Shown piece after piece: positions 26,248 to 36,502 of a DNA stretch of 64,000 nt. Source of the DNA: Streptomyces sp. NBC_01754 (GTDB lineage: Bacteria; Actinomycetota; Actinomycetes; Streptomycetales; Streptomycetaceae); assembly GCF_035918015.1 (NCBI RefSeq), contig NZ_CP109132.1, forward strand, positions 496,001 through 560,000. The letters run 5' to 3'. A program made the translations under genes and the position numbers. Under the pieces are notes generated by a model, which saw only the letters and a program-made list of their open reading frames with translations, was not told where the DNA came from and did not search any database. Numbering within the stretch: the stretch's first letter is position 1; every line of letters starts with the position of its first letter.

Positions 26248-28461
26248 TCAGCTGTAGATGCCGAACTCGTGCAGCGAGTACCCCCATTCCGTCCCGCGGG
26301 CCGTCAGCTGGAGGCGTACGTACCGGGCCGTGGCCGCGACGTCGAGCGTGTCGATGTCGCCGTCACCCGAGGTGGTCGTGTGCACGGTGCGCCAGTCGGT
26401 GCCGTCGTCGGAGACCCGCACCTCGTACGCCTTGGCGTAGGCGGGGTCCCAGACGAGCTGGAGGGTGCGGAAGGCGGTCGGGGCTCCCAGGTCCACCTGG
26501 ATCCACTGCGGATCGCTCCAGTCGCTGGCCCAGCGCGTCTCGGTGTTCCCGTCGGTCGCCTGGCCCGCCGGGCATGGGCAGTCACCGTAGGACTCCTGGA
26601 AGGAGGAGGCCGTGGTGGGCTTGTTCAGCGCGATGTCGGTGCCGTCGACCGGGGGTGCGACGACCTTGACCGACTTGGCCTCGATACCGGCGTTGCCGTG
26701 CCCGTCCTCGGCCTGGACGTAGACCTTCCACACCCCGAGCTTCTCGGGCGCGGTGACGGCGAAGGTGCCGTCACCGGTGGAGCGCCACTTCGCCTCGACG
26801 AGCCCGTTGTCGCCGGTCGCGTAGTTACCGCTGAGGAAGACCTTGTACGTCACCGGATCGCCGTCCGGGTCCCGTACGTCGGCGCGGACGGTGAACTCCC
26901 GGCCCGCGGCGGCCGAGGCGGCCGGGTCCACCGTCATGCCCGTGATGACCGGCGGGGTGTTGTCGCCGGCGGTCGATCCGGCGTAGGCCGTCTTCACCGC
27001 GTAGTACGACAGGCGCTTCAGCCCGTCCGGCACCAGGTTGAACCAGACGCCGCCGAAGTCGTGCTCCACGCCGTAGTGGAAGAGCGTCGCACCGAGCGCC
27101 ACGCCCTGGTGTCCGGTGACGCAGTCCCAGGCCTTGGTGTATCCTTCGGCCTTCTGCACGTCGGTGGGTTCGTCGGGCACGCCGTTGGCGTCGTCCGGCA
27201 CCTCCCACTCACCGGCCGGCCCGCCCTCGGTGATGACGTAGGGCTTGGTGTAGCCGCCCTCCTCCCAGGCCGCGCGTACGTTGCAGACGTCGCCGTAGGA
27301 GTTCATCGAGTAGAGGTCGAGGTCCGGGGCGTTGCGCTGGTAGTACGGCCAGGCTCCCGTCCAGGCGTCGGTCGAGGTGACCGGGTGGTCCGGATCGATG
27401 GTGTGGATCTTCCTGGCGACGTCGTTGACGAAGCCGGTGTAGGCGTCGCGCTGCTTTTCCAGCTCGTCGCCGCTGTAGCAGTTCTGGAGGCCGAGGACGG
27501 ACTCGTTGCCGACGTTCCACATCAGGACGCCGGGGTGGCTCTTGTAGGTGTCGACCCACTTGGCGAACTCGGTGAGCGAGTCGTTCTTGTACGCCGTGTC
27601 GGTCAGGTAGTCGACGCAGCCGCCGCTTCCGGGGCCGCCGCCGGGCTGGAGCCAGAAGCCGCTGACGACCTTGATGCCGTTGGCCGCGGCCTCGTCGAGC
27701 AGGGGCTTGCTGGAACCGTCGGTGCCCCAGGTGCGGATGGTGTTCACGCCCATGGACCGCAGGTCGGGCAGGTAGCGGGCCGCGTCGGCGACGGACGGAC
27801 CCCAGGTGAGCCCCTTCACCTGGTACGGCTTCCCGTCGACGGTGAGCTGCCAGTCGCCCTGCGAGCCGGTGACGGCGACCGCTCCGCCGGCGGCGGGCGG
27901 CGTGGTCCCGCCGCCGCCACCGTAGACCTGGAACTCCCAGAGGGAGTAGCCGTATCCGCCGGCCCGGGCGGTGCCGAGCATGCGGACGTAGCGGCCGGAG
28001 CCGGAGACGGCGAGGTCGTCGGTGCCGCCGTCGCTGCCGGTGACGGCCTTGAGGGTGCGCCAGTCGGTGCCGTCGTCGGACGCCTGGATCTCGTACGCCT
28101 CGGCGTGCGCGGACTCCCAGGTGAGGACGACCCGGCTGAGGTCCCGCACGCCACCGAGGTCGACCTGGATCCACTGCGGATCACTCCACGCACTGGCCCA
28201 GCGGGTCCCGGTGAGGTCCCCGTCGACCGCGGCGGAGGCCGGGTAGGCGTCTCCCTCCTGGGAAGAGGCGGTGGCCGTCCTGCCTTGCGACAGCAGGGTT
28301 TCGGCGGCTCCGGCCGACGGGGAGGCGGCGAGGGTGAGGGACGACGCGATGAGCGCGCCGAGGGCGATCAGGGGGACGGCGCCGCGCCGGCGCCGGCGGG
28401 TGAGGCGCGTGCGGGATCGCGCGGTCGGTGGTGGGGTGGGGTGTGTGAGGGGTCGCGACAC
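26248..28461 (-). CDS. secreted glycoside hydrolase with two discoidin modules (GH2-type TIM barrel)
   Basis: A 737-residue secreted protein. Signal peptide about 1-53 (Arg-rich start, hydrophobic core, SAGA). An F5/8-type-C discoidin module spans about 55-185, the catalytic TIM barrel about 200-500, an Ig-like domain about 505-605 and a second discoidin module about 612-737. In the barrel, MWNVGNESVL carries the Asn-Glu acid/base pair and YVITEGGPAG the likely nucleophile Glu, as in GH2-clan enzymes. The discoidin modules would hold it on polysaccharide. The exact family and substrate are uncertain. It sits between a beta-glucoside importer and another discoidin enzyme. Confidence 0.8.
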   Translation of the reverse strand: MSRPLTHPTPPPTARSRTRLTRRRRRGAVPLIALGALIASSLTLAASPSAGAAETLLSQGRTATASSQEGDAYPASAAVDGDLTGTRWASAWSDPQWIQVDLGGVRDLSRVVLTWESAHAEAYEIQASDDGTDWRTLKAVTGSDGGTDDLAVSGSGRYVRMLGTARAGGYGYSLWEFQVYGGGGGTTPPAAGGAVAVTGSQGDWQLTVDGKPYQVKGLTWGPSVADAARYLPDLRSMGVNTIRTWGTDGSSKPLLDEAAANGIKVVSGFWLQPGGGPGSGGCVDYLTDTAYKNDSLTEFAKWVDTYKSHPGVLMWNVGNESVLGLQNCYSGDELEKQRDAYTGFVNDVARKIHTIDPDHPVTSTDAWTGAWPYYQRNAPDLDLYSMNSYGDVCNVRAAWEEGGYTKPYVITEGGPAGEWEVPDDANGVPDEPTDVQKAEGYTKAWDCVTGHQGVALGATLFHYGVEHDFGGVWFNLVPDGLKRLSYYAVKTAYAGSTAGDNTPPVITGMTVDPAASAAAGREFTVRADVRDPDGDPVTYKVFLSGNYATGDNGLVEAKWRSTGDGTFAVTAPEKLGVWKVYVQAEDGHGNAGIEAKSVKVVAPPVDGTDIALNKPTTASSFQESYGDCPCPAGQATDGNTETRWASDWSDPQWIQVDLGAPTAFRTLQLVWDPAYAKAYEVRVSDDGTDWRTVHTTTSGDGDIDTLDVAATARYVRLQLTARGTEWGYSLHEFGIYS

Positions 28462-28651
28462 AGTCTGCTCCTGGCAGGTCGGGATGCGGACGGCCGGCCG
28501 CGGTCAGGGGTGGTTCCGCGGCCGTCGGGGTGCGGGGAGGACGGCCCGTCCGCTCGACGGGGCGGGCCGTCCGTTCTCGTGCACCGCGGGTGCGGTGCCT
28601 CCGGGCCGGGGCCGCGCGGACGGCACCCGGCTCGGAGGCGTACGTGTCCCG

Positions 28652-28678
28652 GCCCCCGCCGGACGGACCGGCGGGGGC
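28652..28678. terminator. hairpin just beyond the beta-helix gene
   Basis: A perfect 11-bp inverted repeat GCCCCCGCCGG / CCGGCGGGGGC with a 5-base loop, starting 8 bp after the stop of the minus-strand gene at 28687. A second weaker hairpin lies at 28539-28570. Confidence 0.75.
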
Positions 28679-28686
28679 GGGGCCGG

Positions 28687-30882
<2,196 letters not shown>

Positions 30883-31380
30883 GGGGGCTCCTAGAAAGAG
30901 TCCGGAAAGGGGGTACGGCGCTGGAGAGCGCTCTCCGGAACCCTGCCGCGCACCGCGCATGCGGTCAAGAACCCTGACCGTACTTTTCTTTTGTCTTTCA
31001 TTAAGGGGGAGTTGGTGGTGTCGGCGTAAAAATGCCGCCCTTCGGCAGGTCGACGGGGTTCAAGGAGGCGGCGGGCACGCTTCCCCTCGGGCCGGGAACC
31101 ACGGTCGCCGGTTACCGAGGCCCGGGGAGCCGATGTCACGCAGACGGCATCGAAGCCGGACGCATCGACCGATACAGGAATGAACCATTCATTTCACCTG
31201 TCCCGGCTCTGAGAAGTGCCGCCTCTCCCCGGAACCCGCTCCGCTTCCAACGGAGTCAGGGAGGTGCGGGACGGAACCGGCAGGCACAGGAACCACATCC
31301 GGACACACCGGGTGCACACAAGGGCGGCGGCTCCAGGCACACTCTGTGTGTCGCATCATCGTTTGAAGGAAGAATCGCGC
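30883..31380. other. divergent intergenic region, beta-helix gene and terD
   Basis: 498 bp between divergent genes. It contains the LacI-type box at 30923-30936, an A/T-rich patch around 30980-31010, and a short inverted repeat GAATG/CATTC at 31178-31190 on the terD side. No coding similarity found. Confidence 0.5.
30923..30936. promoter_or_regulatory. LacI/CebR-type operator variant
   Basis: The perfect 14-bp palindrome GGAGAGCGCTCTCC lies about 40 bp upstream of the beta-helix enzyme. It differs from the CebR consensus TGGGAGCGCTCCCA at symmetric positions, so CebR or a related LacI protein could bind it. Confidence 0.65.
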
Positions 31381-31965
31381 ATGATCACGCTCAAGAAGGA
31401 AGACGGCCCGGCGGACCTCGACGGAGTGACGCATCTGTCCATCGGTGCCTCGTGGGACCCCACCGCCGGGAGCAGTGGCGGAGTGATAGGCGTACTGCGC
31501 CGCAAGACCGGTACCGACCTCGACCTGATCGCCATCGCGATGCAGGGCGCGGACCCGGTGCGCCTGGCGGGCCTGGACTCGCTCGACCCGATGGGCAACG
31601 GCTCCGTCGTGCACACCGGCGACAACCAGACCGGCCGCGGTGACGGGGACGACGAGACCGTGACGGTCGACTTCGCGAAGGTCCCGCAGAACATCACGTC
31701 GATCGTGTTCGTCGCCGCCGCCTACAAGAAGGGCAGTTCCTTCCAGAAGGCACGCAACATCAGTTTCAAGGTGTACGACGCCACCGGGGGCAGCACACAG
31801 CAGGTCGCCGACATCTGGCCCAGCCTGCTCACGACCGACAACGGGTGCGCGGTGGCGAAGGCGTTCCGGGTCGGCAACGGCTGGAAGCTCGAGGTCATCA
31901 ACGTCACGGGCAAGATCAAGCAGGGCAGCGAGCAGGCCCTGATGCGTTTCGCGATCAGCAAGTAG
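31381..31965 (+). CDS. TerD-family stress protein
   Basis: A 194-residue TerD-domain protein. It begins with MITLKKEDGPADLDGVTHLSIGASWD (in two parts: an acidic turn and the strand carrying Asp residues that bind calcium in this family), and GDGDDETVTVDF and ATGGSTQQVADIWPSLL are further family features. TerD proteins occur in tellurite and stress operons and bind Ca2+; streptomycetes have several, some tied to development. GGAAGA precedes ATG 31381. It is a single gene, followed by a hairpin at 31994-32028. Confidence 0.88.
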   Translation: MITLKKEDGPADLDGVTHLSIGASWDPTAGSSGGVIGVLRRKTGTDLDLIAIAMQGADPVRLAGLDSLDPMGNGSVVHTGDNQTGRGDGDDETVTVDFAKVPQNITSIVFVAAAYKKGSSFQKARNISFKVYDATGGSTQQVADIWPSLLTTDNGCAVAKAFRVGNGWKLEVINVTGKIKQGSEQALMRFAISK

Positions 31966-31993
31966 GCCGGCCACTCGGTCCGCCCCCACACCC

Positions 31994-32028
31994 CGGGCCC
32001 GGGATCCGGCAACGGATCGCCGGGCCCG
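31994..32028. terminator. hairpin terminator after terD-like gene
   Basis: An imperfect 15-bp stem: CGGGCCCGGGATCCG (31994-32008) against CGGATCGCCGGGCCCG (32013-32028), with a 4-base loop and one bulge, 29 bp after the stop. Confidence 0.75.
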
Positions 32029-32229
32029 CGCCGTGCGGTGCCCCTGCCGTCGTGCCGTGCCGCGCCGTCGGTCTGACGGCACGCGTGGCCCGCGGCCGGC
32101 TCCTGGACCGCCTGCCCGACTGCCCCCGTCACCTGCGGAGCACCGGAACCTGTCGGCACGCGCCGTCTCCCGGCCGTTGCGCTCGCGGTGGCGGGTCGGC
32201 ACCATTCACAGAGCGCCGTACCGGTAAGC

Positions 32230-32244
32230 CTGACACAGTGTCAG
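32230..32244. promoter_or_regulatory. perfect palindrome upstream of dhaK, candidate operator
   Basis: CTGACACAGTGTCAG, two exact 7-bp arms around one base, ends 58 bp before the chosen dhaK start. The least G/C-rich bases nearby (GTAAG before, GTATG after) suggest promoter elements around it. The cognate regulator is not in the window. Confidence 0.6.
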
Positions 32245-32302
32245 TATGCGTGGGCCGGCCACGGCCCGCAGGATCAGCAGTCCGACCTCGCTGGAGGATT
32301 CC

Positions 32303-33295
32303 GTGCGCATGCTCATCAACGTGCCCGAGACCGTGGTCGCGGACGCCCTCCGCGGCATCGCCGCCGCCCATCCCGATCTCACCGTGGACGTCGAGAACCG
32401 CCTGGTCGTACGGCGCGACGCGCCGGTGGCCGGAAAGGTGGGGCTCGTCTCCGGCGGTGGGTCCGGGCACGAACCGCTGCACGCGGGTTTCGTCGGGCCC
32501 GGGATGCTGTCCGCCGCTTGTCCCGGCGAGGTCTTCACCTCGCCCGTGCCCGACCAGATGGTGCGCGCCGCCGCCGCGGTCGACAGCGGCGCCGGGGTGC
32601 TGTTCGTCGTCAAGAACTACACGGGCGACGTGCTGAACTTCGACATGGCTGCCGAACTCGCCGAGGACGAGGGCGTCCGCGTCGCCCGGGTGCTGGTCGA
32701 CGACGACGTGGCGGTGGCCGACAGCACGTTCACGGCCGGCCGCCGGGGCACCGGGGCGACCCTGTTCGTCGAGAAGATCGCCGGAGCCCTCGCCGACGAG
32801 GGCGCGCCCCTGGAGCAGGTGGAGGCGGTGGCGCGCCGGGTGAACGAGTCGTCCCGGAGCTTCGGGGTGGCACTCGGCGCCGTCACCACTCCCGCGAAGG
32901 GCAGCCCGACTTTCGTCCTCCCGCCGGGAGAGCTGGAGTTGGGCATCGGAATCCACGGTGAGCCCGGGCGGGAGCGTCGCCCGATGATGACGTCCGGCGA
33001 GATCGCCGACGTCGTGGTCCAGGCGGTGCTGGACGACCTGCGCCCGACCGGCCCGGTGCTGGCGCTGGTGAACGGAATGGGTGCGACACCGCTGTTGGAG
33101 CTGTACGGGTTCAACGCCGAGGTGCAGCGGGTGCTGTCCGAGCGGCGTGTCCCGGTGGCACGCACCCTGGTGGGCAACTACGTGACGTCGCTCGACATGG
33201 CCGGCTGCTCGGTGACGCTGTGCCAGGCCGACGAGGAGATGCTGCGCCTCTGGGACGCCCCGGTGCAGACGCCCGCACTCCGCTGGGGCCGATGA
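32303..33295 (+). CDS. dhaK: dihydroxyacetone kinase, substrate-binding subunit
   Basis: A 330-residue DhaK. The glycine loop SGGGSGHEPLHAGFVGPGML is at about residues 50-70, and the histidine that binds dihydroxyacetone covalently is in GIGIHGEPG. It works with DhaL and DhaM to phosphorylate dihydroxyacetone using phosphoenolpyruvate through the PTS. I choose GTG 32303 (V-RMLIN), 5 bases after GGAGG; ATG 32309 is possible. An earlier ATG at 32246 touches the operator-like palindrome and gives an unrelated N-terminus, so it is rejected. It is the first gene of a dhaKLM operon. Confidence 0.92.
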   Translation: MRMLINVPETVVADALRGIAAAHPDLTVDVENRLVVRRDAPVAGKVGLVSGGGSGHEPLHAGFVGPGMLSAACPGEVFTSPVPDQMVRAAAAVDSGAGVLFVVKNYTGDVLNFDMAAELAEDEGVRVARVLVDDDVAVADSTFTAGRRGTGATLFVEKIAGALADEGAPLEQVEAVARRVNESSRSFGVALGAVTTPAKGSPTFVLPPGELELGIGIHGEPGRERRPMMTSGEIADVVVQAVLDDLRPTGPVLALVNGMGATPLLELYGFNAEVQRVLSERRVPVARTLVGNYVTSLDMAGCSVTLCQADEEMLRLWDAPVQTPALRWGR

Positions 33296-33335
33296 AACGC
33301 CAACCGTCCGACGTGATCGAGGAACAGGAGACCAG

Positions 33336-33953
33336 GTGCTCGACACCGACTTCTTCCGCCGCTGGATGACCGCGACGGCGACAGCCGTCGACCGTGAGGC
33401 GGACCGTCTCACCGACCTCGACTCCGCGATCGGGGACGCCGATCACGGAAGCAACATGCGGCGCGGGTTCGGCGCCGTGACCGACGTACTGGAGAAGGAG
33501 TCCCCCGGGAGCCCCGGCGCGGTGCTGGTCCTGGCGGGACGTCATCTCATCTCCACGGTGGGCGGGGCGTCCGGGCCTCTGTACGGGACGCTGCTGCGGG
33601 GTACCGGAAAGGCGCTCGGTGACGCGGCGGAGGTGAGCTGGGAGCAGCTGACCGAGGCGTTCGGGGCCGGGGTCGCGGCGGTGGCCCGGCTGGGCGGGGC
33701 GAAGGCCGGGGACAAGACGATGCTCGACGCGCTGCTCCCGGCCGTCGAGGCGCTCGGCACCTCCGCCGAGGCCGCCCGGGACGCGGCCCTGGCCGGTGCG
33801 CTGGCGACCGTTCCGCTGCCGGCCCGCAAGGGAAGGGCCAGCTATCTGGGTGAACGCAGCGTCGGGCACCAGGATCCCGGGGCGGCTTCGGCCGCTCTGC
33901 TGGTGGCCGCGCTCGCCGAGGCCGCTCGTACGGACGAGGGAGGCCGGGCATGA
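33336..33953 (+). CDS. dhaL: dihydroxyacetone kinase, nucleotide-binding subunit
   Basis: A 205-residue DhaL of all-helical fold. The Mg-nucleotide-binding aspartates are in DSAIGDADHGSNMRRGF at about residues 29-45, and GGASGPLYGT and GAKAGDKTMLDALLPA follow. In the PTS-type enzyme DhaL keeps ADP bound as a cofactor and passes phosphate from DhaM to the substrate on DhaK. The GTG start is at 33336 with AGGAGA upstream. It is followed by dhaM with a 4-bp overlap. Confidence 0.93.
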   Translation: MLDTDFFRRWMTATATAVDREADRLTDLDSAIGDADHGSNMRRGFGAVTDVLEKESPGSPGAVLVLAGRHLISTVGGASGPLYGTLLRGTGKALGDAAEVSWEQLTEAFGAGVAAVARLGGAKAGDKTMLDALLPAVEALGTSAEAARDAALAGALATVPLPARKGRASYLGERSVGHQDPGAASAALLVAALAEAARTDEGGRA

Positions 33954-34360
33954 GCGCTCGGGCTCAGGTCGGGATCGTACTGGTCTCGCACAGCGGACCG
34001 GTGGCCGAGGCGGTGGCGGACCTCGCCAGGGGCCTGGCCGCGGGCGGTGCGACCGCGCCCGTCGCGGCGGCCGGGGGAACGTCCGCCGGGGGTCTCGGTA
34101 CGAGCGCGGACATGGTGGCGGCGGCTGCCAGGAGCGTCGACCGGGGCGCGGGGGTGGCGCTCCTGGTGGACCTCGGGAGCGCCGTGCTCACGGTGAAGGC
34201 CATGCTGGCGGAGGGGGACGAACTGCCCGACGGGTCCCGTCTGGTGGACGCCCCGTTCGTTGAGGGCGCGGTCGCGGCTCTGGTGACCGCGTCGGCGGGC
34301 GGCGGTCTGGACGCGGTGGAGGCGGCGGCCACGGAAGCGTACGGGTACCGCAAGGTGTAG
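33950..34360 (+). CDS. dhaM: dihydroxyacetone kinase, PTS phosphotransfer subunit
   Basis: A 136-residue EIIA-Man-like domain. The phospho-accepting histidine is in VLVSHSGPVAEAVADLA at about residue 14, and ALLVDLGSAVLTVKAML is the second family motif. It takes phosphate from HPr and gives it to ADP on DhaL. It is a single-domain DhaM without fused HPr or EI parts, as is common in Gram-positive bacteria. The ATGA overlap with dhaL shows coupling. Its presence proves this is the PTS-dependent type rather than the ATP type. Confidence 0.92.
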   Translation: MSARAQVGIVLVSHSGPVAEAVADLARGLAAGGATAPVAAAGGTSAGGLGTSADMVAAAARSVDRGAGVALLVDLGSAVLTVKAMLAEGDELPDGSRLVDAPFVEGAVAALVTASAGGGLDAVEAAATEAYGYRKV

Positions 34361-34369
34361 TCCGGCGTC

Positions 34370-34410
34370 CGGCCCGTCACCCCGCACACACGGTGCGAGG
34401 CGACGGGCCG
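34370..34410. terminator. hairpin between dhaM and the GH12 gene
   Basis: Inverted repeat CGGCCCGTC / GACGGGCCG (34370-34378 and 34402-34410) with an inner CGCAC/GTGCG pair. It lies between convergent genes and may serve both. Confidence 0.72.
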
Positions 34411-34435
34411 GGCGGCCCGGTCCGCCCGGGACGGC

Positions 34436-35575
34436 TCAGGCCACCGTGCAGGCGGCGCCGTTGAGCGTGAATGCTCCGGGCTCCGTGAAGGTGCCGGAGT
34501 GCGTGCCCTGGAAGCCGAAGGACTGGCTCGCCCCTGCGGCGATCCTGGCGTTGAAGGCCGCGCCGGTCGCGGTCACCGCCCCCGAGGACGGGGTGAGGGT
34601 GGCGTTCCACGCCTGGGTGACCGTCTGCCCCGAAGGCAGCGAGAAGCCGAGCTCCCAGCCGTCGACGGGTGTGGTTCCGGTGTTCGTGATCGTGACGTCG
34701 GCGGTGAAGCCGTCCGACCACGCCTGGGCGGTGTAGGTCACCTCGCAGGGCCCGGCGGCGGGGGTACCCGGATCACCCGGCCCCCCGGTTCCGCCACCGG
34801 TCTCGACCGCCGACGAGAACGAGCTGACGGCCAGGCCCTCGCCGTTCTGCCACGGCTCGAACCCCGCCTGGACGCTGGTGAGGTACCAGGAGTTCTGCGC
34901 CATCCCCCGGTCCACGGTCGCGTCGACGAAGTCCATCACGTCGAAGGACCAGCTGCTGATCGCGGAGGGCGACACGAACGAGATGACGTCGTTGCCCCCG
35001 TTGTTGCCGGTCCACACCTCCCAGCCCCGGCCGGCGACGGTCGCGGTGCCGGTCTGCGAACCGACCGGCTGGATGGGCCCGACCCGGTTGAACCAGATCA
35101 TGATCTCGGTGCGGTTGACGCCGTCCGTCCTGGGCTCGGGGTCGAGCCAGATGTCGTACGCCGCGTCGTAGACCGCGCCGTCGACGTACGTGTAGGTGAT
35201 GGCGGTCGGCGCTCCGCTGATCGCGTCGAGCCGCTCGGGCAGCGCGGTCCCGGGTGAACAGTTGGTGTAGTGGCAGCCGTTGTACACGGACGGATACGAC
35301 TTGGGCGCCCCGCTGTTGGGCACCGATCCGTCGGCCTGGGTGAGGGTGAACCCGTCGTCGGTGACGTCGATGCACTGTGCGTCGGTGGTGCCCCAGCGGT
35401 TGTTCTGGACCACGTAGCGGTCCTGGATGACGGTCGTGCCGTACTGCGTGCAGATCGAGCCGGCCGCGTGGGCCGGGGCCGCGAGGGCGCCGAGCGCCCC
35501 CCACGAGGCCAGCGCCACGAGTAAGGCGGTGACGGCCCTGCCCGCCGGCCGCAGAGAGGCGATGAGGCTCTTCAT
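34436..35575 (-). CDS. secreted GH12 endoglucanase with CBM2
   Basis: A 379-residue secreted cellulase. Signal peptide 1-38 (ends APAHAAG), GH12 catalytic domain about 40-260, a Gly/Pro-rich linker about 262-275 and a CBM2 cellulose-binding module to the end. The nucleophile is Glu157 in RTEIMIWFN and the acid/base Glu240 in GFEPW. The CBM2 starts with the conserved Cys (PCEVTYTAQAWSDG) and ends with GAACTVA, forming the usual disulphide. It hydrolyses beta-1,4-glucan outside the cell. ATG 35575 gives the signal peptide. A perfect CebR box lies 27 bp upstream. Confidence 0.95.
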   Translation of the reverse strand: MKSLIASLRPAGRAVTALLVALASWGALGALAAPAHAAGSICTQYGTTVIQDRYVVQNNRWGTTDAQCIDVTDDGFTLTQADGSVPNSGAPKSYPSVYNGCHYTNCSPGTALPERLDAISGAPTAITYTYVDGAVYDAAYDIWLDPEPRTDGVNRTEIMIWFNRVGPIQPVGSQTGTATVAGRGWEVWTGNNGGNDVISFVSPSAISSWSFDVMDFVDATVDRGMAQNSWYLTSVQAGFEPWQNGEGLAVSSFSSAVETGGGTGGPGDPGTPAAGPCEVTYTAQAWSDGFTADVTITNTGTTPVDGWELGFSLPSGQTVTQAWNATLTPSSGAVTATGAAFNARIAAGASQSFGFQGTHSGTFTEPGAFTLNGAACTVA

Positions 35576-35601
35576 GATGTCCCTTCGATAGGACCCGATG
35601 A

Positions 35602-35615
35602 TGGGAGCGCTCCCA
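35602..35615. promoter_or_regulatory. CebR operator, perfect consensus
   Basis: TGGGAGCGCTCCCA, the exact 14-bp palindrome bound by the LacI-family cellobiose repressor CebR in streptomycetes. It is 27 bp upstream of the GH12 cellulase start, in the promoter/5' leader, so cellobiose or cellotriose would be expected to induce the gene. Confidence 0.92.
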
Positions 35616-35812
35616 CTTTCCGCTCCGGCGTGGAACCTAGAGGGTCGCGGTGACGCTCCGCAAGAGGGCGGACGGTCATATTTCCAAGGCCTTCCGGGAC
35701 GGCCGGTGTCCGGGGCCCCCTTCCGGGATTTCGGCGGGCGGCGGGGCCCGGACGGCCCCGCACCCGGTGAGTGGCGCTGGCCTGCCCGGCCCCGCGCCCG
35801 CACACTGGCGGC

Positions 35813-36316
35813 ATGTCAGCGGCGAAGCACAGTGCGGGCCTCCTGCTCTTCCGGATCGTCCGGGGCGAGGCAGGGCAGCGGGACGTCGAGGTACTGATCG
35901 GGCACATGGGCGGCCCCTTCTGGACGGGACGCGAGGACGCGGCCTGGTCGCTTCCCAAGGGGGAGTACGAGCCCGGCGAGGAACCGGCCGCGGCCGCCCG
36001 CCGCGAGTTCGAGGAGGAGCTGGGCCTGCCGGTGCCCGACGGCGCCTGGGTACCGCTGGGTGAGGCCCGGCAGCGGAGCGGGAAGACCGTGGCCGCCTGG
36101 GCCCTGGAGGGCGAACTGGACCCCGCACAAGTCACACCGGGGCTGTTCACCATGGAGTGGCCCCCGGGGTCCGGCGTGCAGCGGGAGTTCCCGGAGATGG
36201 ACCGGTTCGCCTGGTGCACCGCGTACGAGGCGGTCCGGCGGCTGATCGTGGGCCAGCGCGTCTTCGTGGAACGGCTGCGCGCCTACGTACGGGAGGGGCG
36301 CGCGCCCGCTCCGTAG
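35813..36316 (+). CDS. Nudix hydrolase
   Basis: A 167-residue Nudix protein. The Nudix box is present from GEYEPGEEPAAAARREFEEE, fitting Gx5Ex7REUxEExG, and binds Mg for hydrolysis of a nucleoside diphosphate linked to another group. AWSLPKGEYEPGEE and the start SAGLLLFRI are typical of the DUF-type Nudix proteins of actinobacteria. ATG 35813 is chosen because the upstream frame is not conserved-looking. The substrate is unknown. It is divergent from the GH12 gene. Confidence 0.9.
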   Translation: MSAAKHSAGLLLFRIVRGEAGQRDVEVLIGHMGGPFWTGREDAAWSLPKGEYEPGEEPAAAARREFEEELGLPVPDGAWVPLGEARQRSGKTVAAWALEGELDPAQVTPGLFTMEWPPGSGVQREFPEMDRFAWCTAYEAVRRLIVGQRVFVERLRAYVREGRAPAP

Positions 36317-36502
36317 GCCCCGGCGGCCGGGGCGGGGCGGGCCGAGCCGGGCAAGGTGAAGGTGAGGTGCAGGGTGAGGGCTGCGCACCGGGCGACGCGC
36401 GCGGCGACGTACATCCGCTCGCCCCACCCCTGGGAGGCGCGGGCCGGCCACCGCCCGGTACGCCGGTGCCGCACCGTAACCCCGGGTGCGCGGCCCCGTG
36501 CC

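Noticed and set aside
28462..28686. Repeated G/C hairpins, considered as a CRISPR or REP array
   Set aside because: Only two unrelated hairpins; no regular repeat-spacer order. They fit terminators.
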